Below, piece after piece: positions 1 to 6,233 of a stretch of 38,731 nucleotides of DNA. Under the pieces are notes generated by a model that was not told where the DNA came from, searched no databases, and worked only from the letters and a program-made list of their open reading frames with translations. The DNA lies in assembly GCF_008802355.1 (NCBI RefSeq), contig NZ_VZRA01000011.1:1-38731 (forward strand), written 5' to 3'. The position numbers were made by a program, and so were the translations under genes. Each line of letters opens with the position of its first letter. Within the stretch, counting starts at the first letter, position 1. The stretch is from Oryzomonas sagensis. Lineage in GTDB: Bacteria; Desulfobacterota; Desulfuromonadia; Geobacterales; Pseudopelobacteraceae.

Positions 1-272
1 CGGCGACGGCCGCCTCGTTGACGGTAGCGATCTCCTCCTTTACGGCCAGCGACAACGTTGGCGTGACCGGCTATCTGGTAACGGAAGGCTCGACCGCGCC
101 ATCGGCCAGCGCCGGCGGGTGGAGCAGCACTGCTCCGACCTCGTTCACCTTCTCGGCCGCCGGCAGCAAGACCGCCTACGCCTGGGCCAAGGACGCGGCG
201 GGCAACGTCTCGGCCGCCAAGAGCGCCGGCGTGACCATCACCTTGCCGGATACGACCGCCCCGACCGTTTCA
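1..272 (+). repeat. Near-identical repeat copy A (pairs with 3245-3516)
   Basis: This segment aligns without gaps to 3245-3516 with about six mismatches by eye. Both lie in frame and encode the same Ig-like repeat in two different genes. The identity at silent sites is much higher than between the other copies of this domain, which suggests recent gene conversion or duplication. Confidence 0.8.
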
Positions 273-2000
273 ATAACAGCGCCTGCCGCAGGAAGTACCG
301 TTGGCGGTACGGTATCGGTCACCGCCAACGCCTCTGACAACGTAGGCGTAAGCAAGGTGGAGTTCTACGCCAACAATATACTGCAATCCAGCAGCAGTAC
401 GGCACCTTACGGTTTCAGTTGGAACACCGCCTCCGTCGCCAACGGCTCCTACACTCTCTCTGCCAAGGCCTACGACGCCGCCGGTAACGTCGGCCAGTCC
501 GCCAACATACTTGTTACGGTGAACAATACGGCAACGTCGTCTACCGGCACCCTTACCGCTGTTTTCGGTAATGCAAACGGTTCCAATTACCCCAATACGG
601 TCGAGGACACGTTTCTCAATATCAACACCGATGTCAACGCCTCGAACGTGGCGCTGAATACCTACACCTGGCCGGCAAATACCCCGGCCAATGCCATCCT
701 GATGAAGTGGGATGTCTCCGCCTTGCCGGCCAATGCCCAGATTCAGAGCGCCACACTCAATCTTAATTTGATTAGCAGCAGCGGAGATGCGTCGTACCAA
801 ATACCGGTATCAGAGATAATCAATAAACAACCGGTCATCGCCAAAAGCACCGGATACACCTATGACGGTACGAACCCCTGGACAGCCAGCAGTGTGCCGT
901 ACGGCGGTGTCCCCTTGGCGCAGTCCGATATCGCCCCTGCGGCTGATGCCCCTCTTATCGATCAAACGAATGGTTACAAGAGCTGGAATGTGACAAGCAT
1001 TGTCAAAGACTGGGTTGCCAATCCGGGCAACAATATGGGGCTGCTGCTGAATTCATCAAGCCTGGCCACCTCGGACAGTAGCCGGACATTTGCTTCCAGC
1101 GAAGCGGTTGACGCCACCCAAAGGCCACAGCTTGTCGTAACCTATACTCTGGCGTCCGATACCACGGCGCCGACGGTCGGCACCTTCACGATGCCGGCGA
1201 CGGCCACCTCCCAGACGGTAGCGATCTCCTCCTTCACGGCCAGCGACAACGTGGGCGTGACCGGATACCTGGTGACCGAAAGCGCCACCGCGCCTGCGGC
1301 CTCAGCCACCGGCTGGAGTGCCGGCGCCCCCACCTCGTTCACCTTCTCGGCCGCGGGCAGCAGGACCGCCTACGCTTGGGCCAAGGATGCCGCAGGCAAC
1401 GTCTCGGCCGCCAAGAGCAGCAGCGTCGTCATCACTCTACCCGATACCACGGCGCCGACGGTCGGCACCTTCACGATGCCGGCGACGGCCACCTCGTTGA
1501 CGGTAGCGATCTCCAGTTTCACGGCCAGCGACAACGTGGGCGTGACCGGGTACCTGGTGACCGAAAGCGCCACTGCACCTGCAGCCTCAGCCACCGGCTG
1601 GAGTGCCGGCGCACCCACTTCGTTCACCTTCTCGGCCGCGGGCAGCACGACCGCCTACGCTTGGGCCATGGATGCCGCGGGCAACGTCTCGGCCGCCAAG
1701 AGCAGCAGCGTCGCCATCACGCTGCCCGATACCACGCCGCCGACGGTAACCATCAGCTCACCCGCCAGCGGGGCAAAGGTAGGATCAAAGGTAACAATAA
1801 AGGCTTCCGCTTCAGATAACGTAGCGGTTACCAAGATGCAGCTTTACATAGACAGCGTGCTGAAAGCGACATCGAGCAGCAGCACCATAAGTTGGACCTG
1901 GAATAACTCCTCGTATTCCAGAGGATCCCATGTGATTCAGGTCAAGGCTTATGACGCAGCCAATAATTCTGGCTCACAGTCTATAACCGTGACGAAATAG
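3..2000 (+). CDS. Ig-like repeat / DNRLRE-domain surface protein, 5'-truncated by the window edge
   Basis: The frame is open at the window edge: the codons before the TTG at 18 already encode the repeat consensus (ATAAS), so the true start lies upstream. In order, numbering from the TTG at 18, the product has the end of an Ig-like repeat containing TVAISSFTASDNVGVTGYLV (residues 1-77), a bacterial Ig domain of the KVEFYANN...SYTLSAKAYDAAGNVGQS type (80-170), and a DNRLRE/disaggregatase-type module (about 178-382) with the typical DTFLNIN start, ALPANAQIQSATLNL centre and SWNVTSIVKDWV end. Two more copies of the first repeat (383-577) and a final Ig domain follow. There is no PEP-CTERM, dockerin or LPXTG tail; it ends in SQSITVTK. 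Inference: an extracellular or cell-surface structural or adhesive protein. The substrate is unknown. The repeats are nearly identical in DNA to those of the next gene. Confidence 0.75.
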   Translation, partial: ATAASLTVAISSFTASDNVGVTGYLVTEGSTAPSASAGGWSSTAPTSFTFSAAGSKTAYAWAKDAAGNVSAAKSAGVTITLPDTTAPTVSITAPAAGSTVGGTVSVTANASDNVGVSKVEFYANNILQSSSSTAPYGFSWNTASVANGSYTLSAKAYDAAGNVGQSANILVTVNNTATSSTGTLTAVFGNANGSNYPNTVEDTFLNINTDVNASNVALNTYTWPANTPANAILMKWDVSALPANAQIQSATLNLNLISSSGDASYQIPVSEIINKQPVIAKSTGYTYDGTNPWTASSVPYGGVPLAQSDIAPAADAPLIDQTNGYKSWNVTSIVKDWVANPGNNMGLLLNSSSLATSDSSRTFASSEAVDATQRPQLVVTYTLASDTTAPTVGTFTMPATATSQTVAISSFTASDNVGVTGYLVTESATAPAASATGWSAGAPTSFTFSAAGSRTAYAWAKDAAGNVSAAKSSSVVITLPDTTAPTVGTFTMPATATSLTVAISSFTASDNVGVTGYLVTESATAPAASATGWSAGAPTSFTFSAAGSTTAYAWAMDAAGNVSAAKSSSVAITLPDTTPPTVTISSPASGAKVGSKVTIKASASDNVAVTKMQLYIDSVLKATSSSSTISWTWNNSSYSRGSHVIQVKAYDAANNSGSQSITVTK

Positions 2001-2021
2001 AAATGGTTTAAAAGGGGATAG

Positions 2022-2049
2022 GTGGGCACGGGAAATGTTCTGTGCCCAC
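2022..2049 (+). terminator. Hairpin after the DNRLRE protein, possible terminator
   Basis: A perfect 8-bp stem (GTGGGCAC at 2022-2029 with GTGCCCAC at 2042-2049) lies 22 bases after the stop codon. The T-rich stretch (2065-2069) is not adjacent to the stem, so this is not a classical intrinsic terminator. It may protect the 3' end instead. Confidence 0.35.
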
Positions 2050-2068
2050 GGAGTAAACGCCTTGTTTT

Positions 2069-2084
2069 TGTGACCATAGTCACA
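2069..2084 (+). promoter_or_regulatory. Perfect CRP-type palindrome
   Basis: The site reads TGTGACCATAGTCACA, an exact TGTGA-N6-TCACA match to the classical CRP consensus. A weak -10-like GATAAA at 2106-2111 would put a start near 2118 and the site at about -41.5 (class II activation), but this promoter assignment is inference. A Crp/Fnr protein with a matching recognition helix is encoded at 4893-5606. Confidence 0.6.
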
Positions 2085-2130
2085 TATTTATTGGTGACGT
2101 TCTGCGATAAAGGAACTACATAAAGAAGGG

Positions 2131-2228
2131 TACACGATAATACTAAACCATCCGCGAGGATGGGACGGAAAGCCTACAGGGTCTCATTGAGACAGCCGGG
2201 TCGCCGAAATACCAGAAGGTATATCGGT
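2131..2228 (+). ncRNA. GEMM-I riboswitch aptamer, predicted cyclic AMP-GMP (GEMM-Ib) type
   Basis: The aptamer shows the GEMM-I core: the AAACCATCC arm, a GCGA tetraloop, GGATGGGACGGAAAGCC, a second hairpin (GGGTCTC with GAGAC) and AGCCGGGTCGCCGA. It sits 38 bases before the start codon of the dockerin-domain protein. The base just before CTAAACC is A (2142), where canonical cyclic di-GMP binders have G. From published work on Geobacter GEMM-Ib riboswitches (Gm0970, GSU1761), A here marks selectivity for 3',3'-cyclic AMP-GMP. I recall that alignment from memory. The family and position are seen in the sequence; the ligand is inferred. Confidence 0.88.
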
Positions 2229-2240
2229 CCCGGCTTTTTT
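2194..2240 (+). terminator. Intrinsic terminator of the riboswitch expression platform
   Basis: A long hairpin pairs AGCCGGG (2194-2200) with CCCGGCT (2229-2235), with inner CCGA/TCGG and ATACC/GGTAT segments, and runs into a six-T tract (2235-2240). The 5' arm is part of the aptamer, so ligand binding and termination should be mutually exclusive. That is the arrangement of a transcriptional ON switch, as in known Geobacter members. Confidence 0.85.
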
Positions 2241-2265
2241 ATTGGCAAAAACTGGAGAACGCAAA

Positions 2266-3978
2266 ATGAGAACTGCTACATGGAAGAACACAGGAAATAA
2301 CTGGATTGGTGAGTCCCGATTGTTTTTGGTCAATATGCTCACGATGGTTTTCCTTGTCGCGGCCCATGCTACCTGTTTTGCCTCCAGTATAGTTCTCCAG
2401 TGGGATGCCGATACGGATCCGAGCGTGACCGGCTACAAGGTCTATTACCAGGCGGATTCCGCCACCCAGCCCTTTCAGGGGACCGGTGCCACCCAGGGCG
2501 CGGCCCCTCTCGATGTCCAGAGCCTGACCACCGCCACCATCACAGGACTGGACCCGGCCCATGCCTACTACTTTGCCGTGGTCGCCTATAACGCCTCCGG
2601 TGTCGAAAGCTCCTACTCGAATATCGCCACGGTCCCGGAATTGACCCCCCCGACCGTGTCCATCAGCTCTCCGGCCGCAAGTACGACGGTAAGCGGCACG
2701 GTTTCGGTCAATGCCGGCGCCAGCGACAACGTGGGGGTAACGAAGGTGGAGTTCTACGTGAACGGTGTTCTTAAGGCCACGGACACCGCGACCCCCTACG
2801 TGTATTCTTGGAATACCGCGGGGCTCGCCTCCGGCAGCTACACGCTGCAGGCCAAGGCCTATGATGCCGCCGGCAACGTGGGGCAATCCGGCGTTGTCCC
2901 GGTAACGGTTGCGGGCAGCGACACGACGGCCCCGACGGTAGCGGTGACGTCACCGGCCGCTGGTTCCGTGGTGAGCGGGACAGTAACCATCGCTGCCACT
3001 GCCAGTGATAATGTGGGAGTGAGCAGGGTTGAATTTTATGAGAATGGCGCTCTGCTGTATGCCGCCAATACCGCCCCGTACAGCTACAGTTGGAATACCG
3101 CCTCCATTGCCAACGGCAGCTATACCCTTTCCGCCAAGGCTTATGATGCCAGCGGCAACGTCGGGCAATCAGCGAACGTTTCCGTAACGGTCAATAACGT
3201 GGTTGCCGATACGACCGCCCCGACGGTTTCATCCTTCAGTATCCCGGCGACGGCCGCCTCGTTGACGGTAGCGATCTCCTCCTTTACGGCCAGCGACAAC
3301 GTTGGCGTGACCGGCTATCTGGTAACGGAAGGCTCGACCGCGCCATCGGCCAGCGCCGGCGGGTGGAGCAGCACGGCTCCGACCTCGTTCACCTTCTCGG
3401 CCGCCGGCAGCAAGACCGCCTACGCCTGGGCCAAGGACGCGGCGGGCAACGTCTCGGCCGCCAAGAGCGCCGGTGTGACCATCACCCTAGCGGATACGAC
3501 CGCCCCGACGGTTTCATCCTTCAGTATCCCCACGACGGCCACCGCGTTGACGGTCGCCATCTCCTCCTTTACGGCCAGCGATAACGTGGCGGTGACCGGC
3601 TATCTGGTAACGGAAAGCTCGACCGCGCCGTCGGCCAGCGCAACCGGGTGGAGCAGTACGGTTCCGACCTCGTTTACCTTCTCGGCTACCGGCAGCAAGA
3701 CCGCCTACGCCTGGGCCAAGGACGCCGCGGGTAACGTCTCGGCCGCCAAGAACGCCGGCGTTACGATTACTCTGCCGACCACGACAAAAAACTTTACCGT
3801 CAGTGACGCTTTATTGGCACTTAAAATAGCCGTGGGAAATGTCACACCGACCTCTACCCAAATATCGAGCCTGGACGTTGCTCCCGTGATCAACGGCCAG
3901 TCAGTTCCTGATGGTAAGATTGACACCGGTGACGTCGTCGTCATCATGTCAAAGATAGTTGGGAAAACCGTCTTGTAA
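2266..3978 (+). CDS. Secreted FN3 / Ig-like / dockerin-like domain protein under riboswitch control
   Basis: The start is the ATG at 2266, with GGAG at 2254-2257; a TTG at 2242 lies against the terminator T tract and has no ribosome binding site. The 570-residue product begins with a signal peptide (hydrophobic LFLVNMLTMVFLVAA, likely cut after CFA near residue 39). Then come an FN3 domain (41-123, GYKVYYQ...YYFAVVAYNASGVESSYSN), two bacterial Ig domains (about 125-310), two copies of the TVAISSFTASDN repeat (about 315-500) and a dockerin-like tail. The tail has a DALLALKIAVG helix and a calcium-loop-like PDGKIDTGDVVVIMSKIVG segment. Inference: an extracellular protein whose dockerin-like tail may dock on a cohesin-like partner. 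The neighbouring lipoprotein is a candidate. Its enzymatic or adhesive role is unknown. Confidence 0.8.
   Translation: MRTATWKNTGNNWIGESRLFLVNMLTMVFLVAAHATCFASSIVLQWDADTDPSVTGYKVYYQADSATQPFQGTGATQGAAPLDVQSLTTATITGLDPAHAYYFAVVAYNASGVESSYSNIATVPELTPPTVSISSPAASTTVSGTVSVNAGASDNVGVTKVEFYVNGVLKATDTATPYVYSWNTAGLASGSYTLQAKAYDAAGNVGQSGVVPVTVAGSDTTAPTVAVTSPAAGSVVSGTVTIAATASDNVGVSRVEFYENGALLYAANTAPYSYSWNTASIANGSYTLSAKAYDASGNVGQSANVSVTVNNVVADTTAPTVSSFSIPATAASLTVAISSFTASDNVGVTGYLVTEGSTAPSASAGGWSSTAPTSFTFSAAGSKTAYAWAKDAAGNVSAAKSAGVTITLADTTAPTVSSFSIPTTATALTVAISSFTASDNVAVTGYLVTESSTAPSASATGWSSTVPTSFTFSATGSKTAYAWAKDAAGNVSAAKNAGVTITLPTTTKNFTVSDALLALKIAVGNVTPTSTQISSLDVAPVINGQSVPDGKIDTGDVVVIMSKIVGKTVL
3245..3516 (+). 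repeat. Near-identical repeat copy B (pairs with 1-272)
   Basis: This is the second copy of the segment at 1-272, with about six mismatches in 272 bases. It encodes the first TVAISSF-type repeat of the dockerin-domain protein. Recombination between the copies would delete about 3.2 kb, including the riboswitch, and fuse the two genes in frame. Confidence 0.8.
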
Positions 3979-4015
3979 AAACTGAAGTTTCTTGTAAAAA
4001 TTTATAACAGGTTTC

Positions 4016-4050
4016 TGAAGGTGACTTTGAATTGGGTCACCTTCAATTTT
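4016..4050 (+). terminator. Intrinsic terminator after the dockerin-domain gene
   Basis: A perfect 10-bp stem (TGAAGGTGAC at 4016-4025 with GTCACCTTCA at 4036-4045) is followed by ATTTT. It lies 37 bases after the stop and before the lipoprotein's ribosome binding site, so the lipoprotein probably has its own promoter or receives reduced readthrough. Confidence 0.75.
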
Positions 4051-4072
4051 GTGGGAATGAAGGAGATTCGTT

Positions 4073-4837
4073 ATGCGGGTATTTAAAATAATGTCTGTTT
4101 TGATGACAATTCCGATTATGGTTATTTCGGGGTGTGGCGGTGGGGGAAGCGGCGGGGGAAACGGCGGGACAAGCGATACGACAGCTCCTGCGGTCACCGC
4201 TTTTTCGATGCCTTCTTCAGCTGCCTCTCTGACCGTATCGGTCTTAAGTTTTACGGCAACCGATAATGTCGGAGTAGTCGGGTACATGATCACCGAGAGT
4301 GCAACTCCACCTGTTGCCAGCGCTTCCGGCTGGAGCAGCACCGCCCCGCCCTCGTTCACTTTCACTACCGCCGGCAGCAAGACCGCCTACGCCTGGGCAA
4401 AGGATGCGTCCGGTAATATATCAAACAGTCTGATTGCTTCAGTCACGATTACTCAACAGTCAACTTTAACAACAAGTATCAGCGGAATTCCAGCAAATGC
4501 CTATTCTATTAAAGTAGTGTTAGATTTTACTAAAGCATCAGGTTACGACTTTGCTGGCTATATTGATTCAAATGGTCCCGTAAAATCATCTTATATTACT
4601 GCGTTAACTTCTTCAGGTATCGCTGACGCACATTATGACAGCGCAAATAAAACATTGACATTAGGTGTTGTCAGTTCCAATGCTATAAATGATGGCAATA
4701 TTATGAGCGTTCAGTTCCAAGCTGTTCCGGGATTTGACGCTACCCAGATTACTTCAACTGTTACAGAGATAAAAAACGGATCGGGCGTCTCATTGCCCAT
4801 TACTGGGGCAACAACCGTTTCAGAAACGGTTCAGTAA
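4073..4837 (+). CDS. Lipoprotein with Ig-like repeat and cohesin-like domain
   Basis: The ATG at 4073 follows AGGAG at 4061-4065. The 254-residue product has a lipoprotein signal peptide: MRVFKIM, a hydrophobic stretch and the lipobox ISGC, then a glycine-rich linker. One copy of the repeat found in the two upstream genes follows (about 35-125, DTTAPAVTAFSMPSS... to AYAWAKDASGN). The last 125 residues resemble a cohesin-type beta domain: IKVVLDFTKASGYDFAGY early on and a late ANKTLTLGVVSSNAINDG segment leading to VQFQAVPG. The cohesin call is by pattern only and is uncertain. The DNA encoding this domain is visibly more AT-rich than the repeat-coding part. Inference: a membrane-anchored protein, probably outer-membrane, that could bind dockerin-tailed proteins. 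Other beta-sandwich families remain possible. Confidence 0.65.
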   Translation: MRVFKIMSVLMTIPIMVISGCGGGGSGGGNGGTSDTTAPAVTAFSMPSSAASLTVSVLSFTATDNVGVVGYMITESATPPVASASGWSSTAPPSFTFTTAGSKTAYAWAKDASGNISNSLIASVTITQQSTLTTSISGIPANAYSIKVVLDFTKASGYDFAGYIDSNGPVKSSYITALTSSGIADAHYDSANKTLTLGVVSSNAINDGNIMSVQFQAVPGFDATQITSTVTEIKNGSGVSLPITGATTVSETVQ

Positions 4838-4892
4838 TAGGATGTTTGATCGCGAAAAAAGCTAAATGTCTCAATATATAATAATTTGGATG

Positions 4893-5606
4893 CTAATTTG
4901 CTGTCATTGTCTTGATGCGGAAGGTTTTTGTCAATAATATTGATTTGTTCTCTAAAGTTTGAATGATCGAATCTTTTTCCAGCTTATTCAAAATCCTCGT
5001 TACCGTCTCCCGTGCAACTGACGCATAACTGGCAATCTGCTGGTGCGTCAGTTTTGCATTGATGATGGTCCCCCGGTCGTCCATAACCCCGTACAAATCC
5101 TGCAATCTTTCAAGCACGGCCAGCACCCGGTGTTCGGCATTGTCGAAACTCAATATCTTGATCATCGCCCAGGAATCGCGGAGCCGGTCGCACAGCAGAC
5201 CTATTATCCTGTGGCGGGTCGCGTCGTTATTGAGAACGAACCGCTCAAAGTCTGATTTGGAAAGAAGCCCGATCTCCGCATCTTCGTAGGCAATAACGGT
5301 GGCTGGAGATGTCTTGCCGTCAAGGAGGGCCATTTCGCCGAAAAAGTCATTCTTCTTGTGGATGCTGATGATCTGCTCTTTGCCCTCTTCATTGATCTTG
5401 ACGACCCGCACCTTGCCGGAATAAACAAAATACATATAGTTTGCTGTATCTTCTTCAAAAAGCACTATCTGGTTTTTCGCATAGTGTTTCTTGACAATGA
5501 GGCTTTCAATCAGGCTGATCTCTGCCGCGGAAAGCCCTGAGAAGAAAGGGATATTCTTGATTATGTTGTTGTCCGGTTTCAGTCGTTGATTTGCTTGCCA
5601 GATCAT
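4893..5606 (-). CDS. Crp/Fnr family transcriptional regulator
   Basis: The 237-residue protein starts at the ATG at 5606, preceded on the - strand by GAGGT (5613-5617). Residues 20-135 form a cyclic-nucleotide-binding-type beta barrel (FFSGLSAAEISLIE, then FFGEMALLDG at 88-97). Residues 185-225 form the winged helix-turn-helix LTHQQIASYASVARETVTRI. The recognition helix RETVTR (199-204) keeps the Arg-Glu-x-x-x-Arg pattern with which E. coli CRP reads TGTGA. In the effector pocket the usual PRSAT is TSPAT (99-103), so the phosphate-contacting arginine is missing and cAMP binding is doubtful. No FNR-type cysteine cluster is seen near the N-terminus. The gene converges on the lipoprotein gene. 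A perfect TGTGA-N6-TCACA site lies at 2069-2084. Its targets and ligand are unknown. Confidence 0.85.
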   Translation of the reverse strand: MIWQANQRLKPDNNIIKNIPFFSGLSAAEISLIESLIVKKHYAKNQIVLFEEDTANYMYFVYSGKVRVVKINEEGKEQIISIHKKNDFFGEMALLDGKTSPATVIAYEDAEIGLLSKSDFERFVLNNDATRHRIIGLLCDRLRDSWAMIKILSFDNAEHRVLAVLERLQDLYGVMDDRGTIINAKLTHQQIASYASVARETVTRILNKLEKDSIIQTLENKSILLTKTFRIKTMTAN

Positions 5607-6029
5607 TGGGGGACCTCGCTTATGGCCTCGGAGATCAGTCTGTAAATCACATGGGGGCTATCGGCTTTTGCCGTTCGTGTTGGGATATCCTCAGGTTTCC
5701 ATCCTCTCTGTCCTGACTTAAAAAGGAACGAGCTCATCAGATAAAGCGATTAATTAAGCGAATCTAAAAATAATGCATTTTAATAGTATCATTTTTCCAT
5801 CGTTTGGCAACTGTTCTGTTCATCCTATCTGTTGAAAAAAACGGGAAGTTCTGTATTATACCGGCAAAATTTCGATCCGGGGGGGATTTAAATTGATCTG
5901 CCGATTCGATCGCGTCAACTACTGTGATCCCTCGATTTCCATCGTGTCTTGAAAAATTGTGTCATTAGGCATGAATTGGCCCACTCATGGGCTCTCGCCT
6001 CGGTCAGGGGAAAGCCCACAAGCCAGTAG
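5607..6029. other. Gene-free region upstream of the exonuclease remnant
   Basis: About 420 bases contain no supported gene. The part from 5740 to 5880 is AT-rich and could carry promoters for the divergent Crp/Fnr gene and the dehydrogenase gene, but no convincing -35/-10 or -24/-12 pair was found. A 62-codon open frame on the - strand (5915-6103) has no recognisable family and no ribosome binding site. Confidence 0.5.
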
Positions 6030-6221
6030 AGTCGAGCATCCCGTGAGGTGCTGCGGGCTGTTGACATGATGTCTCGCCCTGTTATTATTTCAGATGATTT
6101 CAATATGCCGACCGGCAGCGCGCTCTTTCGTGACGTGTGGGGGACATATGCCGATGCCTTTTCGGTGGCGGGCTTCGGTTATGGTTTGCCCCCAAAGAGC
6201 CGTTCTACTTTTCATAAAAGG
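6030..6221 (+). pseudogene. Remnant of an endonuclease/exonuclease/phosphatase-family gene
   Basis: The frame starting after the TAG at 6027-6029 reads REVLRAVDMMSRPVIISD, then DFNMPTGSALFRDVWGTY, then ADAFSVAGFGYGLPPKSR. This matches the DFN-containing C-terminal half of endonuclease/exonuclease/phosphatase (EEP) proteins, in which (G)DFN carries catalytic Asp and Asn. The N-terminal half and the terminal HIL motif are absent. The fragment runs in frame into the nucleotide-sugar dehydrogenase gene without a stop, so automatic annotation could produce a false 490-residue fusion. It is probably the scar of a deletion that brought the dehydrogenase gene next to a former neighbour. Confidence 0.6.
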
Positions 6222-6233
6222 ATGTTGAAAAAA

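Noticed and set aside
1900-2000. PEP-CTERM sorting tail on the DNRLRE protein, suggested by the nearby prsK/prsR
   Set aside because: The C-terminus ends in an Ig domain (SQSITVTK) with no PEP motif, hydrophobic segment or basic tail.
2131-2228. Plain cyclic di-GMP call for the GEMM-I riboswitch
   Set aside because: The specificity base is A rather than G and the sequence closely follows remembered Geobacter GEMM-Ib members, so cyclic AMP-GMP is the better prediction.
2242-2265. TTG start extending the dockerin-domain protein by eight residues
   Set aside because: It overlaps the end of the riboswitch terminator and has no ribosome binding site; the ATG at 2266 has GGAG at the right distance.
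5915-6103. 62-codon open frame on the - strand
   Set aside because: No recognisable family, no ribosome binding site, and part of it is antisense to the exonuclease remnant.
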